Assembly: GCF_036208045.1 (NCBI RefSeq)
Contig: NZ_CP121472.1
Location: 4,165,531 to 4,229,530, forward strand
From: Thiorhodovibrio winogradskyi
Lineage (GTDB): Bacteria; Pseudomonadota; Gammaproteobacteria; Chromatiales; Chromatiaceae
Direction: 5' to 3'
DNA: 64,000 nucleotides
Both the position numbers and the translations under genes were made by a program. Below are positions 29,001 to 37,304 of the stretch, in pieces. Numbering within the stretch: the first letter of the stretch is position 1; each line of letters begins with the position of its first letter. The notes beneath the pieces were generated by a model. That model was not told the DNA's origin. It saw only the letters and a program-made list of their open reading frames with translations, and searched no databases.

Positions 29001-29325
29001 TGCCTTCGTAGAAGGAAAAATTCAGATAGGGCAACCGCCTCGGGGCGGCCACCCGATCTGCCACCGCGATGCGTGAGTTACTGAGCAGGTTGCCAATGAT
29101 GACCTCGCAGCAATGGGTGTCGATCAGGCGCTCGGCTGCCGCGACCGCGGTATCCGGCATGCTGCCATCGTCTTCGATGATCAACTTCAGCTCGCACCCC
29201 AGCAGGCCGCCGGATTCGTTGATTTCGGCCACGGCAATTTGTCCGGCCCAGGAAATCTCCGGCCCGTAGAGTTCGACCAGACCTGTCAGTGGCGGCATCA
29301 GGCCAACACGAATAGGATGCGTCAT
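26014..29325 (-). CDS. Ligand-binding / PAS / GGDEF / EAL / BLUF signalling protein
   Basis: Cytoplasmic 1103-residue c-di-GMP enzyme with five modules. Residues 1 to about 375 form an AmiC/UrtA-type periplasmic-binding-protein fold (IRVGLMPPLTGLVELYG) without signal peptide or membrane segment. A PAS domain follows (about 403-522). GGDEF spans about 530-695, with intact GGDEF at 611-615 and inhibitory-site RAGD at 602-605. EAL spans about 705-955, with EAL at 739-741, VNLS, ELTET, VDDFG at 859-863, KID and QGF all present. BLUF spans 966 to about 1060, with Tyr972, Asn996, Gln1014 and Trp1055 of the flavin photocycle. Both enzymatic sites look active, so blue light and an amide- or urea-like ligand could jointly set c-di-GMP. 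It stands alone between parB and a lipoprotein gene. Confidence 0.92.
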   Translation of the reverse strand: MTHPIRVGLMPPLTGLVELYGPEISWAGQIAVAEINESGGLLGCELKLIIEDDGSMPDTAVAAAERLIDTHCCEVIIGNLLSNSRIAVADRVAAPRRLPYLNFSFYEGSISNRYFFHYAALPNQQIARMIPYMAERFGSKMFFAGNNYEWPRGSIDAAKRSLRALGGEVVGEVYLPLGSPAEPLEALLEDVACSGADVFVPYFAGRDQIELLNRFAKRGLKRKMAVVMGHYDEAMVRFLEPQVRVGLYSSNTYFMEVNTKVNQRYLQRLRAHSQVDDLWPGGRGVLTNFGEGTYCCVRAYAQAVEQAGTTEPEAVVAALEQGAVESCQGLVRMDPHSHHAEVNSYLARCRLNGTFEIIERFGRIAPEIPARYRVEPRRGLHSETQAPLKLQELPAAGSTGTIDGLFRRILDLADVAVIATDVEGVILQANLGACRMFGYQPEEFIGLSVHLLLPPHQRQHHAAALREFEQSAALEMPMGHQGEISGYRKDGTPFPAEAAISKFRDAERTVLVATLRDITVKRQAEQELTWRATHDPLTRLPNRALIRERLEHALERSERSRQCIALLFIDLDHFKLINDTYGHDAGDRLLIRVANILLEHVRAGDTVGRLGGDEFVVLCEQVERIESIEHLAERINDALRLPIALEGRELVCTASIGLTLGQGGSSTVEQMLRDADAAMYVSKEQGRDSWRRFSTDLTAQARKRLDIVNGLRQAIEREELHLVFQPILATQSGRIQGAEALLRWQSPDGPVSPAVFIPIAEQSGAILPIGRWVFEQACATQARLHQRNDGQSPYLSVNLSTVQLNDERIVRDFAAIIEQTGADPNGLVLELTETSLFADVEKNLRVLRALADLGLRVAVDDFGTGYSSLLQLLRLPVSMIKIDREFIDGIDKHADARLIVSAIIKMGKALNKGLIAEGVENDAQLFELQALRCQWVQGFHLYRPMPEQALCEALTHERGAEAAEAKLYYVVYVSRARDEMSEAQLNALLEVSRRNNREIGVTGFLIYQAGYFMQLLEGQRDIVDTLMERIASDPRHQKPSVIIRGYAHRRLFNDWSMGFWNMDFALAADIDFMDWQKRTLSLLEASQDARFCYALFEALSRTN

Positions 29326-29453
29326 TATGTGCTTACTTGCCTATATCCCCAAAAACCTAGGATTCCCCGCGCTCGCCGCCGGAAATTTCGATGAAACTTT
29401 CGCCAAACTCACCTCGACTTGTTCAAGTCCTGGGCTTACCGCGAATCTAAGGC

Positions 29454-29972
29454 TCAATGCCGGGAGTCAAAATTTTTGATCACCGTCTTGGCTAGGATGC
29501 TGGCCTGCTCCAAGCTCGTTTGCGGGTTTCCGGAAGCCACCATGATGCTAAAATAAAGATCTCCGTGTAGCACATGCAGCCCGGCTCCCAAGGTGAGCCC
29601 GGAACCTCCCCAAAGGGCTTTGTCTCCAATTCCCGCAACCGCCCGGGCTCCTTCCAGGAAGGACATATTGTTGCTGTAAAGCCCCTCGGCTGTCATCTGC
29701 TTACTCTTCAACGCCGGGTTCTCCGAGTCGGTGAGCTGCAGCTGAACAAAACGAGGCTTCAAGCCTTGATCGGGCAGGCTGAAAAAGCAGATGCTTTGCC
29801 CCAGCGGATTTGGCGCTTGGGTCTCAACCTCCTCTACCTGGAGGCCAGTGACCTCGGCCACCCGCGCCTTGCCGAGAACATCGCAGGCGTGAGTCTCGGC
29901 TGCCAGCGCGGACGTGCAAGCCGCCAGCAGACAAGGAAGGACACCAAGAACAATAGTTAATACGCTGGTCAT
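29454..29972 (-). CDS. Exported protein or lipoprotein of unknown function
   Basis: Protein of 172 residues with an N-terminal hydrophobic signal (about 3-25) containing a lipobox-like LAAC and then a possible signal peptidase I site after ALAA. The mature part has HACDVLGKARVAEVTGLQVEEVE, a paired cysteine later (SICFF) and a C-terminal alpha/beta stretch; it resembles small periplasmic proteins with one disulfide, but I cannot assign a family. ATG 29972 is preferred; the frame extends upstream to 30137 without signal-peptide features. Divergent from the SNF2 partner gene. Confidence 0.65.
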   Translation of the reverse strand: MTSVLTIVLGVLPCLLAACTSALAAETHACDVLGKARVAEVTGLQVEEVETQAPNPLGQSICFFSLPDQGLKPRFVQLQLTDSENPALKSKQMTAEGLYSNNMSFLEGARAVAGIGDKALWGGSGLTLGAGLHVLHGDLYFSIMVASGNPQTSLEQASILAKTVIKNFDSRH

Positions 29973-30160
29973 CGTGCACTCCAGAAATGCGCCTGATTTA
30001 AAATCCGCCATCCGCGACCAGGCTCGCTCCAGCCATGGGTCCGCGGAGGCTCCACTTATCCTCTCAACAGCATCCTCTCGCCAGCTGTCACAGCAGCCGC
30101 CGGGGTAACACCCCGGCACCGAGAGAAACGAAACCACCCGATAGCACCCCCGATACGACC

Positions 30161-31981
30161 ATGACGCTTAAAGAAGTTCTTAACTCTTGCACCGTCAACG
30201 AACTCAAACTCCTGCGCATCCATCTGCCCAACGCCGCTGGCCTCTACCGTAAGGGCGACATGGTCGAGGCAATCAACCGGCATTTGCTCTCCGATGGGCT
30301 GGCAACGACAGTCGAACGGCTTGAGGACCTGGAACGCCTCGCGGTGGCCGAGGCGGTGCACAATTGGCAAGGCCGGTTTGACGGAGTCGGCTTCAAGGCC
30401 AAGTACGGTCGTCTGCCAGGGCACTTTACCCGCTCCCGCCACACTTACGTTAGACCGCGTTCGGAACCCGAGCCAAAGGCCGCGCCGAGCGCGCTCCAAA
30501 TCCTATTCTTCGGCCGGCACATCCCGCCAGACCTCGCCACCCGTCTGGCGGCCCTGATTCCGCCACCGGCGCCCCTGATCATCGACACCCTGGACGATGA
30601 CCAACTCCCGAAGACCATCGATCGCGGCGCGAAAAACGACCATGTTAGGCTGCGTCGCGCCGAGACCGAGCCCAGAGTGCGCCTGGAACTGCCCGCCGTG
30701 CTGCGGCTGGTGGCGGCGGGCAAGGTGGCGGTGGGCGCCAAGACTGGTTTGCCCAGTGCCGCCACCATCGGCCGCATCGAGGCCCTGCTGCTCGAGGGCG
30801 ACTGGTACAGCGCCGAGGACGACGAGGAGGGCCCGCGCTATGCCGGCGGCTCCATCCGCCCGATTCGCCCCTTCGCCTGGCCACTGCTGTTGCAGGCCGG
30901 AGGACTGGCGAAAATCGATGGCGGCAAGCTGGCTCTGACCCCGCGCGGCAAAAAAGCCCTGTCCCAACCCCTGCATGAGGTGGTCGAGCAGCTGTTCGAG
31001 CGCTGGCAGACCAAGGGCACGCCGGATGAGCTACGCCGGGTGGATTTGATCAAAGGCCAGACCGCCAAGGGGGTCAAGCTCTCGCCGCCAGCGGAGCGAC
31101 GCGAGGTCATCGCCGATGCGCTGCACGCCGGCTGTCCGCTCGGCCGCTGGGTGGCGGTGGATGATCTGTTCCGCCTGATGAAAGTCGAGCATCATCGCTT
31201 CGAGGTCGCCGGCAACCCATGGAAGCTGTATTTTTGCGACGCCAATTACGGCAGCCTGGGCTATGACGGCGGCGATGCCTTCGAGATCCTTGAGGCGCGC
31301 TACACCCTGGTTTATCTGTTCGAATACCTGGCCACCCTGGGCCTGATCGATATTGCCTATACCCTGCCCTACGAGGCCCGCGGTGGCTATCACGGGCTCT
31401 GGGGCACGGATGAGTTCTCCTTCCTCAGCCGCTACGATGGGCTGACCTACCTGCGCCTGAACGACCTCGGCGCCTACTGTCTAGGGCTGACCAAGGAGTA
31501 CAACCCGCGTCTGCCCGAGCGTTCCGCCCTGCTGAGCGTCGCGTCCGACCTGAGCCTGCACCTGCTGCGCCCACCCGAGCCGGACGAACGACTGGCGCTG
31601 GAGCAGATCGCCCGGGAGGACAAAGCCAAACATTGGCACCTGGACGCCGATGCCATTCTGAACCAGAACGTCAATGCCGAGGAACGCGAGCGCATCCGCG
31701 CCTTTCTGCTCGGCGCGCTTGAGGGCGAACCGCCGCCGGAGCTGACCGACTGGTTCGCGAGCCTGGATGAACGCGCCACGGCGCTGATCGACGCCGGTGC
31801 CGCGCGGCTGATTCAATGCCGCAATGCCGCCCTGGCCAATCTGCTCGGCAGCGATCCGGCCACGGCCGCGCAGTGCCACCGCGCCGGGGAGCGGCTAATC
31901 TGTGTGCCGGAGAAGAAGCTCGCCGCCTTCCGCAAGGGGCTTGCAAAGCTCAACCTGGTGCTGCCCGAACTCAAACCATGA
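30161..31981 (+). CDS. Uncharacterised partner protein of the SNF2 ATPase
   Basis: Protein of 606 residues, no signal peptide or membrane segment. The N-terminus (VNELKLLRIHLPNAAGLYRKGDMVEAINRHL) looks like a SAP-type helical motif; the middle has a winged-helix-like stretch (LLQAGGLAKIDGGKLALTPRGKKAL); the rest is alpha/beta of unknown fold ending ICVPEKKLAAFRKGLAKLNLVLP. These features suggest DNA binding but are not proof. The last four bases (ATGA) contain the start of the SNF2 gene, so the two proteins are made in step and probably act together on DNA. ATG 30161 chosen; the upstream frame to 30035 is unlike protein. Confidence 0.75.
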   Translation: MTLKEVLNSCTVNELKLLRIHLPNAAGLYRKGDMVEAINRHLLSDGLATTVERLEDLERLAVAEAVHNWQGRFDGVGFKAKYGRLPGHFTRSRHTYVRPRSEPEPKAAPSALQILFFGRHIPPDLATRLAALIPPPAPLIIDTLDDDQLPKTIDRGAKNDHVRLRRAETEPRVRLELPAVLRLVAAGKVAVGAKTGLPSAATIGRIEALLLEGDWYSAEDDEEGPRYAGGSIRPIRPFAWPLLLQAGGLAKIDGGKLALTPRGKKALSQPLHEVVEQLFERWQTKGTPDELRRVDLIKGQTAKGVKLSPPAERREVIADALHAGCPLGRWVAVDDLFRLMKVEHHRFEVAGNPWKLYFCDANYGSLGYDGGDAFEILEARYTLVYLFEYLATLGLIDIAYTLPYEARGGYHGLWGTDEFSFLSRYDGLTYLRLNDLGAYCLGLTKEYNPRLPERSALLSVASDLSLHLLRPPEPDERLALEQIAREDKAKHWHLDADAILNQNVNAEERERIRAFLLGALEGEPPPELTDWFASLDERATALIDAGAARLIQCRNAALANLLGSDPATAAQCHRAGERLICVPEKKLAAFRKGLAKLNLVLPELKP

Positions 31982-34900
31982 AGGAATTCATCGACCTGCA
32001 AATCGCCGCCGTGGGTGACCCCGATGCCGCGCTCGCGCTGCTTGAGACCCCGACCAGCCAGCTCGATCCGCTGCTCGCCAAGTTGCCGGACAATGAGGCA
32101 CTAACCGCCAAAGGGGTACTCGACTTCCTGCGCGGCGACTACAGCCAAGCGCTCGCCGACTTCGAGGCCGCCATGCAGGCGGTGCGCAAGGCGAGCCGCA
32201 AGCGCAATGTCATGCTGCCAAATCTGGCCGGGGTGTTCCATCTGCTATGCCTGTTGCAACGGAGCAACGCCGAGGACATGATCCAGGCGCGCGCGCAGAT
32301 CAAGATAGCGCTGCGCAGTGCTGAGCTCGACTTTCTTCAGTCCGGCTACCGCATGCTCGGCGAACTCATCGATGTCTTGGCAGGACAAAGCCAGTCCCCC
32401 GAAGGCTATTATCTCAACACCACCACCACCCTAGACCCGATGGCGCAGCTGTTCAGGAACCTGGCATTGCATTGGCTTGGCGAGCGTCCCACGGTCAATT
32501 GCCAAGCCGCGCTGGCGCGTCTGGCGGATACAGCACTCACACACGAGCAACCCTGGTTCGCCAGGGAGGCCGTCGCGCTGCTCAGGGCCTTTAACTTCGA
32601 CTGCCCCATGCCGGCGCTTGATCCCGCGCCGCGCGGATTTGTCACCATCACCGAGCTGCTGCAACCCAAACCGAGCTGGGAACGGGCGCTGGAGGCACTC
32701 TCAGGGCTCAAGGCCAGCCCGCGCGGCGGCCAGGACAGCCAAGCCCAAGCGGACCTCCGGCTCATCTGGCTGCTCGGCCTGCACAACAACTGGACCACGC
32801 TGGAACCGCGCGAACAAAAGCGCACCAAGGGCGGCGCTTGGACCCGGGGCCGCGCGGTCGCGCTCAAGCGCCTGGCCGAGGAAGGGGAAAAGATGCCGCA
32901 TCTCAGCGCCCAGGACAAAGCCATCATCGCCTGCATTGTGCGCGAGGAGGGCTATGGCTACTACGGTCATACCACCTACGATCTGGATCCCGAACGCGCC
33001 CTGCTCGCCGCCGTGGGTCATCCGCTGGTGTTCACCAGTCTCGATGACAGCACCCCGGTCGAACTGGTCCGCGCCGCGCCAACCATGAAAGTGACCAAGT
33101 GCCGTGATGACATTCTGGTCTCCATCCTGCCGTTCCCGCGGGCCGTTATTCGCGCGCTGGCCATCAAGGAGGGCGCGCGCCGGGTGCGCGTCATTGAATT
33201 CCTGCCCGAGCATAAACAGATCGGCGCCATCCTGGGTGATCACGGACTCAGCGTACCCAAGGGCCAGGAAAAACGCCTGCTGAAAAGCCTGGCCGCCGTG
33301 GCGCCCATGCTGACCATCCACTCGGATATCGGCGATGTCGCCGGCAGCGAGGCAGCCGAGACGGTACCGGCCGACACGCGCGCACACCTGCACCTGAAAC
33401 CCGTCGAGGATGGCCTGAGCCTGGAGGTGTTCCTGCACCCCTTCGGCGACGCCGGCGGGCCGCAACTGCGCCCCGGCGAGGGCAGCGCCAATCTGTTCGC
33501 CGAGATCGGCGGCCGCACCCTGCGCTGCGCGCGCAAACTCAAGGACGAACGCCGCGGCGCCAACGACCTCATTACCCGCTGCCCGACGCTGGAAGCCGAA
33601 AGAACCGGCAGCGCCGCCTGGAGCTGGCAACTCGCCGACCCGGAAACCGCCCTGAGCGCGCTCGAGGAACTCCACGCCCTCGGCGATGCCGTGGTGCTCG
33701 ACTGGCCGAAGGGTAAGCGCATTGGCCTCACCCCCGCCGCCGGCCTGAAGCAACTGCGCGCCAAAGTCACCAGCCAGCAGGACTGGCTCGACCTCGGCGG
33801 TGGCCTGCATCTGCCCGACGGGCGGGTCATGGAACTGCGCGAGTTGCTGGCCGCCCTGACCGACAGCCGTTTCGTGCGCCTGGGCGAGCGCGACTTCCTG
33901 ACGCTCAGCGAGGCGCTGCAAAAACGGCTGCAGGGACTGCGCGGCCTGACCGATGGCGGGCGCTTCCATCCGCTGGCCGCGCCAGCCATCGCCGAGCTGA
34001 TCGACGGCATGGAAGTGGAGGAATCGAAAGACTGGGAACAACGCCTGGCGCGGCTGACCGAGGCACGCGAGTTGGAGCCGAAAATCCCCTCCACCCTGCA
34101 AGCCGAGCTGCGCGAGTACCAGATCGACGGCTACCGCTGGCTGGCGCGCCTGGCGCACTGGGGCGCCGGCGCCTGTCTGGCCGATGACATGGGCCTGGGC
34201 AAAACCGTGCAGGCACTGGCGCTAATCCTCTCACGCGCGCCCGAGGGACCGACCCTGGTGCTGGCGCCCACCTCGGTGTGCGGCAACTGGCTGGATGAAG
34301 CCAGCCGCTTCGCCCCCACGCTCACTCCCAAGCGCTTCGGGCCCGGTGATCGCGCCGCCATGCTGGCGCAGGCCGGGCCTTTCGATCTCATCGTGGTCAG
34401 CTACGGCCTGCTGCAAAGCGAGGGTGAACGCCTGGCGGAAGTGCCGTGGCAGACCATCGTCGCCGACGAGGCCCAAGCCTTCAAGAACGCCAACACCCAG
34501 CGCTCCAAGGCCATGATGCAGCTCAAGGGCGCCTTTCGCATCATCACCACCGGTACGCCGATTGAGAACCATCTCGGCGAGCTGTGGAACCTGTTCCGCT
34601 TCATCAATCCAGGCTTGCTCGGCTCGCTCGAATCCTTCAACCGGCGCTTCGCCAACCCCATCGAACAGCACCAGGACCGCGACGCCCGCGCCCGTCTGCG
34701 CCAGTTGCTGCGGCCCTTTATCCTTAGGCGCCTGAAAAGCGAGGTGTTAAGCGAACTGCCGCCACGCACCGAGATCACCCTGTCGGTGGAATTGAGCGAC
34801 GGCGAAAAGGCGCTCTACGAGGCCGTGCGTCAGGAAGCCATCGACCGCCTCGCCACTGCGGAGGCCAGCGGTAATCCCGGTAAGCAACGCATGCAGTTGC

Positions 34901-35484
34901 TCGCCGAGATCATGCGCCTGCGCCGGGTCTGCTGCCATCCACGTCTTGCCCTACCTGACAGCCAGCTGCCCGGCAGCAAACTCGACGCCTTCGCCGAGAT
35001 GGTCGAGGAACTGCTGGAAAACCGCCACAAGGCGCTGGTGTTCAGCCAGTTCGTCGATCACCTGACCATCATCCGCGAGCACCTCGACCAGCATGGTATC
35101 CGCTACCAATACCTCGACGGCAGCACCCCCGAAGCCAAGCGCCGCGAGGCCGTCAGCGCCTTCCAGGCCGGCGACGGCGATCTGTTCCTGATTAGCCTGC
35201 GTGCCGGCGGTTCGGGGCTGAACCTCACGGCGGCCGACTACGTGATCCACATGGACCCCTGGTGGAACCCGGCAGTCGAGGACCAGGCATCGGATCGCGC
35301 CCACCGCATCGGCCAGGAGCGCCCGGTGACCATCTACCGCCTGGTCGCCAAGGACAGCATCGAGGAACGCATCCTGAAGCTCCACGCCAACAAACGCGAC
35401 CTCGCCGACGCCCTGCTCGAAGGCACCGACGACAGCAGCCGCCTGAGCTATGCCGAGATGCTGGCGCTGGTGCAACATGCCTGA
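31978..35484 (+). CDS. SNF2-family DNA-dependent ATPase with long N-terminal extension
   Basis: Protein of 1168 residues. The C-terminal about 470 residues form the SNF2 motor: motif I DDMGLGKT (Lys742), motif II DEAQ (830-833), motif III TGTPIENHLGELW, motif IV-V region SQFVDHL and SLRAGGSGLNL, and motif VI QASDRAHRIGQ (1103-1113). The DEAQ box is seen in bacterial SNF2 proteins. The N-terminal about 690 residues match no domain I recognise; the early part is helical and TPR-like (ALADFEAAMQAVRKAS). SNF2 motors translocate on duplex DNA in remodelling, repair, transcription recycling or phage defence. Overlaps its 606-residue partner by 4 bp. A partial dead copy lies at 38556-38843. Confidence 0.9.
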   Translation: MKEFIDLQIAAVGDPDAALALLETPTSQLDPLLAKLPDNEALTAKGVLDFLRGDYSQALADFEAAMQAVRKASRKRNVMLPNLAGVFHLLCLLQRSNAEDMIQARAQIKIALRSAELDFLQSGYRMLGELIDVLAGQSQSPEGYYLNTTTTLDPMAQLFRNLALHWLGERPTVNCQAALARLADTALTHEQPWFAREAVALLRAFNFDCPMPALDPAPRGFVTITELLQPKPSWERALEALSGLKASPRGGQDSQAQADLRLIWLLGLHNNWTTLEPREQKRTKGGAWTRGRAVALKRLAEEGEKMPHLSAQDKAIIACIVREEGYGYYGHTTYDLDPERALLAAVGHPLVFTSLDDSTPVELVRAAPTMKVTKCRDDILVSILPFPRAVIRALAIKEGARRVRVIEFLPEHKQIGAILGDHGLSVPKGQEKRLLKSLAAVAPMLTIHSDIGDVAGSEAAETVPADTRAHLHLKPVEDGLSLEVFLHPFGDAGGPQLRPGEGSANLFAEIGGRTLRCARKLKDERRGANDLITRCPTLEAERTGSAAWSWQLADPETALSALEELHALGDAVVLDWPKGKRIGLTPAAGLKQLRAKVTSQQDWLDLGGGLHLPDGRVMELRELLAALTDSRFVRLGERDFLTLSEALQKRLQGLRGLTDGGRFHPLAAPAIAELIDGMEVEESKDWEQRLARLTEARELEPKIPSTLQAELREYQIDGYRWLARLAHWGAGACLADDMGLGKTVQALALILSRAPEGPTLVLAPTSVCGNWLDEASRFAPTLTPKRFGPGDRAAMLAQAGPFDLIVVSYGLLQSEGERLAEVPWQTIVADEAQAFKNANTQRSKAMMQLKGAFRIITTGTPIENHLGELWNLFRFINPGLLGSLESFNRRFANPIEQHQDRDARARLRQLLRPFILRRLKSEVLSELPPRTEITLSVELSDGEKALYEAVRQEAIDRLATAEASGNPGKQRMQLLAEIMRLRRVCCHPRLALPDSQLPGSKLDAFAEMVEELLENRHKALVFSQFVDHLTIIREHLDQHGIRYQYLDGSTPEAKRREAVSAFQAGDGDLFLISLRAGGSGLNLTAADYVIHMDPWWNPAVEDQASDRAHRIGQERPVTIYRLVAKDSIEERILKLHANKRDLADALLEGTDDSSRLSYAEMLALVQHA

Positions 35485-35505
35485 GCGGCGCGGGCCGCTG
35501 GTTTT
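35484..35505 (+). terminator. Probable intrinsic terminator of the SNF2 operon
   Basis: Stem AGCGGC, loop GCGG, GCCGCT followed by GGTTTT directly after the SNF2 stop codon and before the convergent diguanylate cyclase gene. The stem is short and the T-run only four. Confidence 0.5.
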
Positions 35506-35510
35506 CATCA

Positions 35511-37277
35511 TCAAGCCCCGGGGGCTCCCGGCTTTAAGCCTCTGCATGTGGGGGCCGCTTTGGGTGGGGCATCATTAACATAGGCCGCTTCGATTAGCTC
35601 AGCGCACTGGCCATGCAGCTCGTGATCGGACGGGCTTTTTTGGCTGAGCGGATCGGAGACAGGTGCGCTACATCGGCGATTTTTTCCCTCGCGCTTGGCT
35701 CGGTATAGCGCCTGGTCGGCACGCGCGATGGTCTCGGCGATGTCCCCATCCCGGCGCGAGACGAGGGTGACGCCGATACTAAGAGTAAACCGCAAGGGGG
35801 CGGCAACTGAGCTGCCAGCGACATCGTGGCGGATTTTCTCGGCCACATGCTCGGCGCCGGCGAGTTCGGTCGCTGGCAACAACAGCACGAACTCCTCGCC
35901 ACCAAAGCGCACGATCAGATCACTCTGTCTGGTGTGCTGGCGAAGGATATCGACCAGAACGCGGATCACCCGATCACCGACATCGTGTCCGAATCTATCA
36001 TTGATCAGCTTAAAATCATCAAGATCCATGATAGCAACGGCGACATCCTGATGTTCGCGCCTGGCCTGTGCCACCAGGCGGCTGGCGACTTCGTCGAGAT
36101 GGCGACGATTAAAGGCGCCCGTCAAGGGGTCGGTATGGGCGATTTTTTCCAACTCCTGATTGGCACGTCTGAGCGCCTCCTCGGTGAGCTTGATCAACGT
36201 CAGATCGATGGCGGAGGTGATACGTGTGGGCTTGCCATCGATGACGGCGTCCTGACCTCTCACCAACATGGGGAACTGACTGCCGTCGCGTTTCATACCC
36301 AAGGTTTCATAGGGGGTTGTGTCCTGACGAGCGAGCTTGTCGAGCACCATGGCGACCGACTCCGGGGCGACGAAGGCGGTGGCCGGCAGACCCAGCGCCT
36401 CGTCAAGGGTGGCGAAGCCGAACAACGCCAGCCCGGAGTGATTGAGATCGACACAGCGACCGTCCTGGAAAATGCCGATCGACTCCAGCGCGTTCTGGAA
36501 CAGATAGTGGAACTTGGTGGTGGAAGCCTGGAGTTCGCGGGTGCGCTGTTCGACCTTGTGCTCAAGACCCTGGTTGAGATCGGCGATGGTCTGATAGCTG
36601 CGTTGGATGTTGTCATGCATGTCATTGATGGCTTGCACAATGAAATCCAGTTCATCGTGGCTGCCAGGGCGGCGCTCAATCTGCAATCGCTGCCTGGAGA
36701 GCGGGTCGATCTGACGCGCGTAGATGCCAATCTGGTACAGGTGCCGGGTCACCATCCAGTGAAAGGCCAACAGGATGACAATGGAGATGATGAAGGTCTT
36801 GATGCCCTGGGTCACCAGGATAATCAGGCCGCGCTGGAACAGATTGTTGTAAACCTGATCCAGGCTGGCGACAATAATCAGCCGCCCCGGTTTGACGGCC
36901 TGACCAAAGTCGGTGGTGACCAGCGCGATCTCCCGGCGCATAACGCGGGTTTTTTGCCGGCGGCCTTCGGCGAGGATCAGCTCATCGTCCTGGCCGCGAA
37001 TTTCAGCAAACACGATATCGGGAAAACGCAGGATGCCCTCGATCTGGCTGCTGAACTGTTTACGGTCGAAATTCCAGACACTGATGGCGATGGAGTCGCT
37101 GTAACTCCCTTGAATTTGGTCTAGGCGTTGCTCAATGAGTCCAAGGTCACCGCGATATTCGGTGTAGAGCTGCACCGCGACGGCCAGGCAGGTAATCAGC
37201 GAGCTGGTCAGCAGGATAGTGAACAGCAGGCGCACCGCGAGCGGTGAGCGGCGTGGTGAGAAGAAAAAGGACAACAT
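35511..37277 (-). CDS. Membrane diguanylate cyclase with periplasmic sensor, HAMP-like, PAS and GGDEF domains
   Basis: Protein of 588 residues. Transmembrane helices at about 15-37 and 150-175 flank a periplasmic domain of about 110 residues. HAMP-like and coiled-coil stretches follow (about 175-250), then PAS (about 253-365) and GGDEF (about 375-535). The catalytic GGEEF is at 459-463 and the inhibitory-site RQSD at 450-453, so the cyclase should be active and product-inhibited. The gene starts 27 bp after the end of a periplasmic solute-binding protein gene on the same strand. The binding protein probably presents its ligand to the periplasmic domain, as in Vibrio NspS/MbaA. Confidence 0.88.
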   Translation of the reverse strand: MLSFFFSPRRSPLAVRLLFTILLTSSLITCLAVAVQLYTEYRGDLGLIEQRLDQIQGSYSDSIAISVWNFDRKQFSSQIEGILRFPDIVFAEIRGQDDELILAEGRRQKTRVMRREIALVTTDFGQAVKPGRLIIVASLDQVYNNLFQRGLIILVTQGIKTFIISIVILLAFHWMVTRHLYQIGIYARQIDPLSRQRLQIERRPGSHDELDFIVQAINDMHDNIQRSYQTIADLNQGLEHKVEQRTRELQASTTKFHYLFQNALESIGIFQDGRCVDLNHSGLALFGFATLDEALGLPATAFVAPESVAMVLDKLARQDTTPYETLGMKRDGSQFPMLVRGQDAVIDGKPTRITSAIDLTLIKLTEEALRRANQELEKIAHTDPLTGAFNRRHLDEVASRLVAQARREHQDVAVAIMDLDDFKLINDRFGHDVGDRVIRVLVDILRQHTRQSDLIVRFGGEEFVLLLPATELAGAEHVAEKIRHDVAGSSVAAPLRFTLSIGVTLVSRRDGDIAETIARADQALYRAKREGKNRRCSAPVSDPLSQKSPSDHELHGQCAELIEAAYVNDAPPKAAPTCRGLKPGAPGA

Positions 37278-37304
37278 CTTGGCAGCGCGCGGTCTGAATC
37301 TGCG

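Noticed and set aside
32701-34158. Open frame of 485 codons on the minus strand
   Set aside because: Antisense shadow within the SNF2 ATPase gene.
35826-37124. Open frame of 432 codons on the plus strand
   Set aside because: Antisense to the diguanylate cyclase with clear domains; no independent support.
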